Positions 7,737 through 15,725 of a stretch of 33,136 nucleotides of DNA are shown here, one piece after another. How positions within the stretch are numbered: position 1 is the first letter of the stretch; the number at the start of each line of letters is the position of its first letter. The DNA is taken from NCBI GenBank assembly GCA_947311315.1, contig CAMZKN010000024.1, positions 1 to 33,136 on the forward strand, read 5' to 3'. This DNA comes from an uncultured Desulfobulbaceae bacterium (GTDB lineage Bacteria; Desulfobacterota; Desulfobulbia; Desulfobulbales; Desulfocapsaceae). The position numbers and the translations under genes were made by a program. Under the pieces are notes generated by a model that did no database searches, was not told the origin of the DNA, and saw only the letters and a list, made by a program, of their open reading frames with translations.

Positions 7737-9389
7737 ATGGGCAACAGAGCACTCAGCAGAGAAGCACTTGCCGCAAGAGAGATTGGGCAGACAGAGATCC
7801 ACAGATCCTTGTCCATTGTTTTGACACTGGTTTTTATCTGTGCTGTATGTTTTGTCCCTGTACGTCAATATTTTATTGATCGAGCGGAAAAAAGCACCAT
7901 CGTCTTTTTCCAGAATGAGAGTCTGGATAGTGGTGACTCTCTGACAAAAAGGATTAACAGCACAAATAAGGCTTTTTTGAAAAATCTGCACGATCTTGAA
8001 AGTGGCATTGAAGAAAACAGCTTTCTGCGAAAAGTCTTTCTTCCCCCGCTGCAATACTTTTTCCTTAAATACCTGGGGCAGGGCAATGAAAAGGCGGTGA
8101 GTGGTCGAGATGGCTGGCTCTTTTACCGACCGGGCCTTGATTATCTTATTGGTCAGCCTTTTCTTGGCGCAGCACAACTCCAGAAAAGAGTGGAGGCCCA
8201 TGACATTTGGGAGCAACCGGTGCATCCCGACCCCGTTCCCGCCATTGTAGACTTTAAAGAACAGCTGCAACAACGGGGGATTGAGCTTATTGTTGTGCCG
8301 ATACCCGTTAAAGCTGCCCTGCAACCCGGTAAAATTTCTACAAGACTGGTTACAGGCGATCTTGTTAATCGGTCATGGTTCAAGTTTCAAAAAAGACTCA
8401 CCGAAAATGGCGTACGTCTTTTCGATGTGCGGCCAATATTGCTTGAATACGCTGCAAATGGCGAAGATGTTTTTCTGGCAAGGGATACCCACTGGCGGCC
8501 GGAAAGTATGAGAGCCGTTGCTGTAGAACTGGCAAGATATTGCAGAGCACTGTTGCCGGACATGGGTGGAGCCGGGAATCTTCAGTCACAATCGTTGCAG
8601 ATAAGAGGTCAGGGTGATATTGCTAAAATGTTAACGCTCCCTGAAAATATGCAACTGTATGCGGATCAGGAAGTGGAGACAGAGCAGATTATAAATAAAC
8701 AGGGGGAATTCTGGCAGCCGGATCGCATGGCGGATCTGTTGTTGCTCGGTGATTCTTTTACCAATATATATTCCCGTAGCAGCCTGGGTTGGGGTGCCGG
8801 TGCCGGTTTTGCTGAGCAGCTCAGCTTTCTACTACAGCACCCTGTTGATCTGCTTGCCAGAAACGATAGTGGTGCCTATGTGACCAGGGAGATGCTGGCC
8901 GTAGAATTGCAGCGGGGCCGGGATCGACTGGCTGGGAAAAAGCTGGTCATATGGCAATTCTCTGCAAGAGAATTAGCTTTTGGTGACTGGAAGCCCATTG
9001 CATTACACCTCGGGGAACCTGAAGAAAGCGGATTCTTTGTGGCATCTTTTGAAGAAGAAATTACCGTGTCTGGATTGGTTGCCGAAATCTCCCGCTCTCC
9101 ACGGCCGGGATCGGTTCCCTACAGGGATAACCTTGTGACGCTGCACCTTGTTGATCTTAAAGACAAAGGCAGGAAGATGACAGAAGATCAGGCCCTGGTG
9201 TATGGATGGGGGATGAAAGATAACCAGCTGACAGACTTTGCAGGTGTGCGCACCGGTGACATTGTGACCGTACGTCTATCGTCCTGGGAAAAGATTGAAA
9301 CGGAATATGGCAGTTACCGCCGAAGTCCACTTGATGATGAAATGATAGAGCTTGAATTGCCGAATTGGGGGAAGTTGATTGATGAGTAG
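7737..9389 (+). CDS. AlgJ/AlgX-like SGNH acetyltransferase (first copy)
   Basis: A 550-residue membrane-anchored periplasmic protein: one N-terminal helix (LSIVLTLVFICAVCFVPV, about 23-40) then an ALGX/ALGJ SGNH-like domain. Landmarks are SGRDGWLFYRPGLDYL, ELIVVPIPVKAALQPGK, ARDTHWRPESM (D250 and H252) and LLLLGDSFTNIYS (S340), giving the Ser-His-Asp arrangement of AlgJ/AlgX O-acetyltransferases. A C-terminal extension of about 120 residues (from about 430), perhaps beta-rich, has no obvious family. ATG lies one base after the AlgI-like stop with no clear ribosome site, so translation is probably coupled. Likely accepts acetyl groups exported by the preceding MBOAT protein and transfers them to a polysaccharide. 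Confidence 0.88.
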   Translation: MGNRALSREALAAREIGQTEIHRSLSIVLTLVFICAVCFVPVRQYFIDRAEKSTIVFFQNESLDSGDSLTKRINSTNKAFLKNLHDLESGIEENSFLRKVFLPPLQYFFLKYLGQGNEKAVSGRDGWLFYRPGLDYLIGQPFLGAAQLQKRVEAHDIWEQPVHPDPVPAIVDFKEQLQQRGIELIVVPIPVKAALQPGKISTRLVTGDLVNRSWFKFQKRLTENGVRLFDVRPILLEYAANGEDVFLARDTHWRPESMRAVAVELARYCRALLPDMGGAGNLQSQSLQIRGQGDIAKMLTLPENMQLYADQEVETEQIINKQGEFWQPDRMADLLLLGDSFTNIYSRSSLGWGAGAGFAEQLSFLLQHPVDLLARNDSGAYVTREMLAVELQRGRDRLAGKKLVIWQFSARELAFGDWKPIALHLGEPEESGFFVASFEEEITVSGLVAEISRSPRPGSVPYRDNLVTLHLVDLKDKGRKMTEDQALVYGWGMKDNQLTDFAGVRTGDIVTVRLSSWEKIETEYGSYRRSPLDDEMIELELPNWGKLIDE

Positions 9390-10410
9390 AAAAATTGCGG
9401 TTTTTGTGGGTTGTGCGTTGATTTTTACGGCTGTTTCTCTGGTGGCGATGCCATCTTTTCGTGAGGTTTGTAGAGATCTGGTGCAAAAGAATGACAAGAG
9501 CAGTGTGGTCAGGGGCAAAAATGGCTGGCTTTTTCTAAAGGAAGAACTGCAGCATGTAGGTGGTGGTAAGTTCTGGGGAGAAGGTGCTGGTCAAGCTTCG
9601 AGGACGGCCAATAAAAAATTTGCCGATCCGCTTGAACCGATTTTTACCTATCAGAAGCTCCTTGCGGAAAAAGGCATCACACTCTATCTCATGCCTGTTC
9701 CGCCAAAAGTTTTAATCTACCCGGATAAGCTTGTCGAAGGAATGACCAGGCATGCGGCAGAACAGGATCAGAAATTGTACAGTGAGTTTTATGCGATTCT
9801 GCGAAAGGGTGGGGTGCAGGTTATCGACCTGATACCGACGCTGCTTGAAAAGCGGGATGAAATGAATGTCTACTGTAAAACAGATACTCATTTTTCGGGT
9901 GAAGGACTTGCTCTTTTTGCAGCTGCAGCTGCAGATGTCATTAAACAGGAAAAATGGTACCAGGCAGTGGTGAAAAAGGAGTTTAATCAATCCCCACAGG
10001 AAGTTGCCATAGTCGGTGATCTTTTAGGAATGATTGGCGACACGACCGTGGAGGAAAAGCTGAAGCTGAACGTGGTCAAAGAGAGAAAAAGTGGAAAACT
10101 GGTGGCAAGTGATAAGAAGAGCCCGGTTATTCTTCTAGGTGACAGTCATACCCTTGTTTTCAGTGCGGGGGGTGACCTGCATGCAAAAGGTGCCGGTCTT
10201 TTCGATCAGCTCTCAGCAAAACTCGGTTTTGCTGTCGATCTTCTTGGAGTGCGTGGTTCAGGGGTGACACCAGCCAGGATTAAATTGTTCCAGCGATCAA
10301 AAAAAGATGCGGGCTACCTTGAGGGTAAAAAAGTACTTATCTGGTGTTTTACCGCTCGGGATTTCACCGGAACAGGCGGCTGGAAAAAGATCCCTGTTGC
10401 TCCTAAGTGA
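9382..10410 (+). CDS. AlgJ/AlgX-like SGNH acetyltransferase (second copy)
   Basis: A 342-residue protein from ATG 9382, overlapping the previous gene by 8 bases. A GGGGAAG ribosome site lies about 8 bases upstream; TTG 9379 is possible but less likely. A signal-anchor helix (IAVFVGCALIFTAVSLVAM) is followed by an SGNH-like domain: VRGKNGWLFLKEEL, YLMPVPPKVLIYPDKL, TDTHFSGEGLALFA (D168 and H170) and VILLGDSHTLVF (S255), then VDLLGVRGSGVTPARI. It has the same catalytic set as the first copy but is shorter, without the C-terminal extension. The pair may act in sequence, on different positions, or as anchor and enzyme, as AlgJ and AlgX do in Pseudomonas. It ends the operon and is convergent with the histidine kinase gene. 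Confidence 0.87.
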   Translation: MSRKIAVFVGCALIFTAVSLVAMPSFREVCRDLVQKNDKSSVVRGKNGWLFLKEELQHVGGGKFWGEGAGQASRTANKKFADPLEPIFTYQKLLAEKGITLYLMPVPPKVLIYPDKLVEGMTRHAAEQDQKLYSEFYAILRKGGVQVIDLIPTLLEKRDEMNVYCKTDTHFSGEGLALFAAAAADVIKQEKWYQAVVKKEFNQSPQEVAIVGDLLGMIGDTTVEEKLKLNVVKERKSGKLVASDKKSPVILLGDSHTLVFSAGGDLHAKGAGLFDQLSAKLGFAVDLLGVRGSGVTPARIKLFQRSKKDAGYLEGKKVLIWCFTARDFTGTGGWKKIPVAPK

Positions 10411-10435
10411 ATGTAGGCTGGGATTGTTAATACTC

Positions 10436-12553
10436 TTAAACCGGCAGGAGTATAGTAAACGTCGATCCAACACCTTTTCTGGAGCTGCAGCTTATATTGC
10501 CACCATGGGTTGAGACAATACCAAAGGAAACGGACAGGCCCAGACCGGTTCCTTCAACTTCCGGTTTGGTCGAAAAAAACGGCTCGAAAATATGTTCCTG
10601 ATCCTCTCTGCTGATTCCACATCCAGTGTCTTCTATTGCAATGGAGATTTTGTCAGTTTTTAGTGAGGTTGTAATGGTAAGCGTACCGCCGTCCGGGGTC
10701 ATGGCGTCGACCGCATTGATAATCAGATTGAGAATAACCTGGGTAATTTGATCTTTTCGGCAGAACAGTTTCGGCAGTTCTTTTGTATGGTTGATAACTG
10801 TTTTTATTGCTTGATCAATAAATATTTTCTGGTGAAGTATCATTACGTTATCGATTGCATTCCTGATATCACAGAGGGCACGTGCTTTTTTGTCCGCACC
10901 ATAGAAATCCTGGAAGTCCCCAATTAATGCTTGCATGCGTCCACATTCCGACTCGGCAATATCCAGAAGAGTTTCGTCGTCTTTGGAGAGTATGAGTCGT
11001 TCCTGGAAATCCTTTAGCAGTGATCGTATACCTATCAACGGGTTACCAAATTCATGGGCAATTGATGCCGACAGTCGGCTCATCGCTTCAAGTCTTTGGG
11101 TGATGATGAGTTGCTCCTGCAATTCGATTTCGCTGGTAATATCCCGGAAAACTGCTACCAGGTTGCTTACTTCGCCGTCCGGGCTGAAAAGTGGTGAGGC
11201 GAGAACGTTGACTGTTCGTTGTTGGTTGGTTCGGTTTGTATAGTGTATTTCCCCCTGCCAGGTCTTTCCCTGGCTTATATTAAGGGATGCCTGTCTAACT
11301 CCTTTGAGGAATTGGTCTTCCGTTGAGAGGATGGCAATATTCCTACCGATGACCTCAGACATGGAGTATCCCGATCCTTTTTCAAACCCGGGATTGACGT
11401 ACTCTATGGTAAAATCCTTGTCTGTAATTAGTATGGATACCGGGGAGTTGTTCATTGCCTCCTGGAGGAGTCTCATCTGGTGCTGCATTGCTCTTTCGTC
11501 ACTGGTATCGTGAAAAAAGACTACTGCTCCACTGCATGTTCCATTGGAATATGTCGGGTAGGCACGAAGGGCAGAGAAAAAACATGATTTTCCTGCGCAG
11601 TTCAGGTAGCTGTCTTCACAGGAAAATGTCTGGCAACTGAGTATTGCTTTATGGAGCGGGATGTTATGCCCTTTTGCGTTGGTTTTGGATATACGGCGAA
11701 AAGAAAAAACATCGCTCATTGGTTTTCCAATAATTGCACGATCTGTCGATTGTCCAATTATTTCCAGACATTTAGCATTTGCAAATAAAATACTTCCATT
11801 TTTGTCGACGCCAAAAACACCTTCTTCGGTTGAGTCCAGAAAGAGGCGCAACCGCTGTTCTCCTTTGGCCAGAGCATTGTAGGATTCATAGCCGCGTTTC
11901 TGCATGGATGAAAGAGCATCTGCAACGGCGTCCAGTTCATCTGGTTTTTTGGACTGATTGCGCTGGAGTTTTAATGGTGTTTGCGGTTTGTCGAAGGAGA
12001 TTTTAGCGACATGCGACGCCATGGTCTGTAAGTGCCTGGTGATAAGTCGTTGAACAAGCAGCAGGGCAAGGCCGGCTACCACAAAAGTTTTTACGGTGTT
12101 GGTCAGTAGAAGAATGGCGATGTGGCGCAGAAGTTTATTGTAGATTTGTTTCAGGTCGGCGATGACGGTCAGAGTGCCGATTGTTTTGACCTTGCCATGA
12201 AAAGTGTAGAGGATCGGTAAGTTGGTCTGCAGCTTGTCAATATTTGTTTTGTGACCACTCGACCAGCGAACATTATTGTCCACAGCAATTGCCGCATAGA
12301 CTATATCATTGCGGTTTGTGATGCCTTCCAGCAAAGTGTTAATCTGAGCATCGTCCATAAGCCAGGTATTTTGGGCAATGGAAGGGAGATAGGTTTTTTC
12401 CAGGGAGGATAGGTAGCTTTTAATGTTGTTGATTTCATGGCGATAGTCAATATATGTCTGAACGATGGTGCTGAAAAGCGCGACTACTGTACTTAAAAGG
12501 ATGAAACTCCAGACCAGTTTTCGGGCAATAGATGAGCTGAAAGAAGATGGCAT
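10436..12553 (-). CDS. Transmembrane PAS-domain sensor histidine kinase
   Basis: A 705-residue kinase. TM1 (about 12-32) and TM2 (about 144-166) flank an extracytoplasmic sensor of about 110 residues. These are followed by a HAMP-like linker, PAS 1 (about 230-340, FLDSTEEGVFGVDKNGSILFAN), PAS 2 (about 360-475, AMNNSPVSILITDKDFTIEY) with PAC, and a transmitter. The H-box is SASIAHEFGNPLIG with phosphoacceptor H500, the N-box is ILNLIINAVDAM, the G1 box DTGCGI, the F-box FEPFFSTK and the G2 box GTGLGLS. It starts 6 bases after the stop of a solute-binding-protein gene, so the two are co-expressed and the binding protein may present a ligand to it. No response regulator is adjacent, making it an orphan kinase. 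Confidence 0.93.
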   Translation of the reverse strand: MPSSFSSSIARKLVWSFILLSTVVALFSTIVQTYIDYRHEINNIKSYLSSLEKTYLPSIAQNTWLMDDAQINTLLEGITNRNDIVYAAIAVDNNVRWSSGHKTNIDKLQTNLPILYTFHGKVKTIGTLTVIADLKQIYNKLLRHIAILLLTNTVKTFVVAGLALLLVQRLITRHLQTMASHVAKISFDKPQTPLKLQRNQSKKPDELDAVADALSSMQKRGYESYNALAKGEQRLRLFLDSTEEGVFGVDKNGSILFANAKCLEIIGQSTDRAIIGKPMSDVFSFRRISKTNAKGHNIPLHKAILSCQTFSCEDSYLNCAGKSCFFSALRAYPTYSNGTCSGAVVFFHDTSDERAMQHQMRLLQEAMNNSPVSILITDKDFTIEYVNPGFEKGSGYSMSEVIGRNIAILSTEDQFLKGVRQASLNISQGKTWQGEIHYTNRTNQQRTVNVLASPLFSPDGEVSNLVAVFRDITSEIELQEQLIITQRLEAMSRLSASIAHEFGNPLIGIRSLLKDFQERLILSKDDETLLDIAESECGRMQALIGDFQDFYGADKKARALCDIRNAIDNVMILHQKIFIDQAIKTVINHTKELPKLFCRKDQITQVILNLIINAVDAMTPDGGTLTITTSLKTDKISIAIEDTGCGISREDQEHIFEPFFSTKPEVEGTGLGLSVSFGIVSTHGGNISCSSRKGVGSTFTILLPV

Positions 12554-12559
12554 GTCAGT

Positions 12560-13303
12560 TTACTGGTTCATGTATTTCCGGATAACATCTTGTGTGAACC
12601 GGGAATCAAGCAGAGATTGACTGGCTTTTTGCAGCCGGTTGACGACCATATCTGAAGTGTTAAGACTGGCGCCAAGATAATAGCTGCTCGATCCAAGCAA
12701 TAACGCTGGTTTAACTGCCTCCATTGTGAGTCCTGCGGCCTGCATTGCCCTGTAAATGGTGTACTCATTGCCAGTGATCAGGTCGCATCGTTTTTCAAGA
12801 AATACCTTTGTCTGGATAGTTTTATTCGAGGTTATGATAATCTGTTTCCCATCGTGGAACCCCAGATCTTTCAGTTGCAATGTTAATGAATGGCCGAGGA
12901 TGACGGCAGTTGTAAATTCTTTGGCATCTTCAAAGTTCTTCAGCTGGATATCATCTCGTCCACGGAGTTTATACAAGTAGGTTTTTTTGTGAAGAATAGG
13001 GCCAATCCATTTAAACAGGTGCTCTCTTTTCCGGGTTCTGTTTAAAGTGTAAATAAGGGAATCAGGATTTTTTTGTACAAGATAATACGCCCGGTTCCAG
13101 GGATACATTTCAAAATGGGCGGTATATCCCGCCCGCCTGACTATCTCTCTTACTATCTCTGTCGCAATTCCGACAATATGCCCGTCTTGCTCAAAATGGA
13201 CAGGTGCCAGGGGTTCCGTATAGATTGTCAGATCCTCTGCCGCAGAAGCTCCACGCAGGCTTAAAAAGAGACTGATGGTGATGATTACAACGTATCTATT
13301 CAT
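12560..13303 (-). CDS. Periplasmic solute-binding protein, family 3-like
   Basis: A 247-residue protein with a signal peptide (MNRYVVIITISLFLSLRGASA, cleavage before AEDL). The mature chain looks like bacterial extracellular solute-binding family 3: DLTIYTEPLAPVHFEQDGHIVGIATEIV, AGYTAHFEMYPWNRAYYLVQ, and CDLITGNEYTIYRAM, with a C-terminal RFTQDVIRKYMNQ. This variant is common in deltaproteobacteria and gammaproteobacteria next to signalling genes and often lacks transporter partners. I chose ATG 13303 because it gives a proper signal peptide; a TTG at 13333 would add ten residues. No permease or ATPase gene is present, and the kinase starts 6 bases downstream, so a sensory role fits better than uptake. 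The ligand cannot be told from sequence. Confidence 0.87.
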   Translation of the reverse strand: MNRYVVIITISLFLSLRGASAAEDLTIYTEPLAPVHFEQDGHIVGIATEIVREIVRRAGYTAHFEMYPWNRAYYLVQKNPDSLIYTLNRTRKREHLFKWIGPILHKKTYLYKLRGRDDIQLKNFEDAKEFTTAVILGHSLTLQLKDLGFHDGKQIIITSNKTIQTKVFLEKRCDLITGNEYTIYRAMQAAGLTMEAVKPALLLGSSSYYLGASLNTSDMVVNRLQKASQSLLDSRFTQDVIRKYMNQ

Positions 13304-13304
13304 A

Positions 13305-13784
13305 CTATTGAAGTGATATCCCCTCGAGTTCAAGGAGCTTTCTTTTTATGTCCAAACCTCCTCCAAACCCGGTTAGCGAACCATCTTTGCCTATGATCCG
13401 ATGGCAGGGAATAATAATGGGAATGGGGTTTTTGCCGTTAGCCATACCTATTGCCCTGCACGCCTTGGGGTTATCAATACGTGTGGCTATTTCTCCGTAA
13501 CTGGCCGTCTGGCCAAAAGGCACATTTTGCAATTCCCGCCAAACTCTTTGTTGAAAGTCCGTTCCTGCGGGAAAGACATCGACTTCAAATGTCTGACGTT
13601 TACCTGCAAAATATTCGTCTAACTGGCGCAAAAGATCTGTGAAAATTTTTTTGTTATATTGTGCTTCGTCCGAAATCTCAAACTGGTCAATAGAGTTGGG
13701 AAAGAAAAGTGCTTCAAGTCTTCCGTCTGTGCCAGCGATGAGTAACCTGCCGATTGGTGTCTGGCAGTAGCAATATTGTTTCAT
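13305..13784 (-). CDS. ogt: Methylated-DNA--protein-cysteine S-methyltransferase
   Basis: A 159-residue repair protein that removes O6-methyl (alkyl) groups from guanine by transfer to its own cysteine. The active site is IPCHRII with C127. The DNA-binding segment VPFGQTASYGEIATRI and the recognition arginine helix KACRAIGMANGKNP are intact, and GFGGGLDIKRKLLELEG closes the domain. The N-terminal ribonuclease-H-like subdomain is of Ogt length and there is no AraC domain as in Ada. One base separates its stop from the ATG of the solute-binding protein, so the three genes (ogt, binding protein, kinase) probably form one transcript, although a functional link is not obvious. Confidence 0.94.
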   Translation of the reverse strand: MKQYCYCQTPIGRLLIAGTDGRLEALFFPNSIDQFEISDEAQYNKKIFTDLLRQLDEYFAGKRQTFEVDVFPAGTDFQQRVWRELQNVPFGQTASYGEIATRIDNPKACRAIGMANGKNPIPIIIPCHRIIGKDGSLTGFGGGLDIKRKLLELEGISLQ

Positions 13785-13837
13785 ACCTTATCCTCCGTCT
13801 GATGGAATGCAGTACACTTTTTAGACGTCATCAATAA

Positions 13838-14281
13838 TTACTGATATGTTTTCCCCTGGAATTTGAGCCAGCCATCAATGTGTCGTTTCCCGGGATCGTG
13901 GTGTGTCCAGTGAATAACTCCACCACGGTTATTCCATTCGTATTCGCCATAAAATGAGAGAGTATCACCTTTGGCGATGGTGTTAATGCGTGGTGCCAGG
14001 TCTATGTTATGTGCGATAAGAACGGTTGTCTTTGGAGAAATTCTAACGATAAATTTCTGGTGCCTGCTCCCTTTCGTGTCATCGGGCAGGAGTTTGATGA
14101 TTGTTCCTCTGCCTGATACCTGAATGTTGGATATGCGATTTTCAAACGCCTGTTCAATGGCTTGGACTTCATCTTTACTGCTGGGTGGAGTCGATTCCGT
14201 CTTAAAAAAATTGACAGCAAACAGGAGAAGAATAAACAGGAGAAGAAACCCCGTCTGCTTCGTTCGGGATGGTCGTTTCAT
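13838..14281 (-). CDS. DUF3465-like membrane-anchored protein
   Basis: A 147-residue protein from ATG 14281 (GGAAA ribosome site 8 bases upstream; an in-frame upstream start at 14383 adds 34 unlikely residues). An N-terminal membrane anchor (TGFLLLFILLLFAVNFF) leads to an OB-like domain: VSGRGTIIKLLPDDTKGSRH, FIVRISPKTTVLIAHNIDLA, GDTLSFYGEYEWNNRGGVIH and WTHHDPGKRHIDGWLKFQGK. This matches my memory of DUF3465, including its conserved HQKF, AHNIDLAPR and IHWTHHDP motifs. Biochemical function is not known. It is monocistronic or last in its unit, divergent from dgt. Confidence 0.85.
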   Translation of the reverse strand: MKRPSRTKQTGFLLLFILLLFAVNFFKTESTPPSSKDEVQAIEQAFENRISNIQVSGRGTIIKLLPDDTKGSRHQKFIVRISPKTTVLIAHNIDLAPRINTIAKGDTLSFYGEYEWNNRGGVIHWTHHDPGKRHIDGWLKFQGKTYQ

Positions 14282-14524
14282 TTTTTTTCCAGGTTGATGA
14301 GATGTAAAGTAGACAAAACTATATAGGTGATTGTTCCGGATGTAAAGTGCTATAATTGCAATGCAATGTAAGGCTGGAAACATCTTTTAAAGATGATGGC
14401 TATGGCGAAATGTCGGAAATGGTGGTAGAAATGCGTGCAAGCTATTGAAATCATAAACAGGACATGGTTTAAATGATGAAGTTATGACAATACCTCAGAA
14501 TAAATCTGTCAGGAGAGAACGGAT

Positions 14525-15619
14525 ATGTCTTTCGTGCCGGTAATTGGTAAATCTATAAAAACGCAACTCGAAGATCGCGAGGAAACTATTCTCTCGCCTT
14601 TTGCGGCCCTGAACAAGAATTCTTCAGGTCGCCATGTTGAAGAGGAAGAAGAAATGGCCGATATCCGATTGCCATTTCAGCGTGATCGGGATCGTATAAC
14701 GCATTCAAAAACGTTTCGCCGCCTTAAACATAAAACGCAGGTGTTTTTAGCCCCGACAGGTGATCATTATCGAACACGATTAACACATGTCCTTGAAGTC
14801 TCTCAGATTGCCAGGACGATTGCCTCAGCCCTTTGTCTGAATGAGCCACTTACTGAAGCAATTGCCTTGGGACACGATCTTGGTCATACGCCATTTGGTC
14901 ATGCGGGGGAAGTTACCTTAAATGATCTGCATCCAAGTGGATTTCGTCATTATGTGCATAGTCTGCGTGTAGTAGACTTTCTTGAAAATAAAGGTAAAGG
15001 GTTGAACCTGACGTTTGAGGTTCGTAATGGTATTGTGCGGCATTCCAAAGGGCGAAACGATATTTTACCCAAAGATAAATCGGAGTGTGCCGTCACTCTT
15101 GAGGGTCAGGTCGTTCGCCTGGCAGATATAATTGGTTATGTTAATCATGATCTGGATGACGCCTTACGAGCTGGAATTTTAGAAGAAAAGGATATGCCGG
15201 CAGATATAATGAAAGTAGTGGGGAACCGTCATTCCAAAAGAATAGGCACAATGGTTCGCGATTTAATTATTGAGACCTTAGCCGCGGATGACGGAGATCT
15301 TCATATCAGCGAGGGGATGCTGGATGCTCTCACGGCCCTGCGGAAGTTTCTTTATGAGAGGGTGTACACGTATTATAGGGTACACAACGAATTTGTTAAG
15401 GCCCAACGGATAGTTCGCGATCTGTACAACTATTTTATGGAAAACGGTATTCTGAGAATTCGGGATAGAGAGTGGGAATATGGTGCAAAGGGCGAGGGTT
15501 GGTCTGATGAGAAGGTGGCACACCGTAAGGTGTGTGATTATGTTGCGGGGATGACTGATCGTTATGCGCTTAATTTGTATCAGCACATTTTTTTGCCGGA
15601 GCCATGGAGTGTTAAGTAG
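14525..15619 (+). CDS. dgt: dGTPase-like HD-domain triphosphohydrolase
   Basis: A 364-residue cytoplasmic HD-superfamily enzyme of the deoxyguanosinetriphosphate triphosphohydrolase type-2 group, which cleaves dNTPs to nucleoside and triphosphate. Seen: RDRITHSKTFRRLKHKTQVF, then RTRLTHVLEVSQIARTIA (H88), IALGHDLGHTPFGHAGE (H117, D118) and the downstream YVNHDLDDA, completing the metal-binding HD set. Length fits the short type-2 form, not the about 505-residue E. coli enzyme. ATG 14525 has an AGGAGA ribosome site 8 bases upstream. valS follows about 106 bases later. An acidic run (EEEEEM, about 39-44) sits between the N-terminus and the core. Confidence 0.92.
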   Translation: MSFVPVIGKSIKTQLEDREETILSPFAALNKNSSGRHVEEEEEMADIRLPFQRDRDRITHSKTFRRLKHKTQVFLAPTGDHYRTRLTHVLEVSQIARTIASALCLNEPLTEAIALGHDLGHTPFGHAGEVTLNDLHPSGFRHYVHSLRVVDFLENKGKGLNLTFEVRNGIVRHSKGRNDILPKDKSECAVTLEGQVVRLADIIGYVNHDLDDALRAGILEEKDMPADIMKVVGNRHSKRIGTMVRDLIIETLAADDGDLHISEGMLDALTALRKFLYERVYTYYRVHNEFVKAQRIVRDLYNYFMENGILRIRDREWEYGAKGEGWSDEKVAHRKVCDYVAGMTDRYALNLYQHIFLPEPWSVK

Positions 15620-15725
15620 CAGGATTAATAAAACTGTTGAATTATGACTGGGGCGCAGGTATTTTCACAGCCGATATGTTAACAGAATTTTTTGAAGTTT
15701 CATTTATAACGAAATAATTTTGACT

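Noticed and set aside
7725..8324. 199-residue minus-strand ORF
   Set aside because: Fully opposite the AlgJ-like gene, whose domain motifs are clear; no ribosome site or homology.
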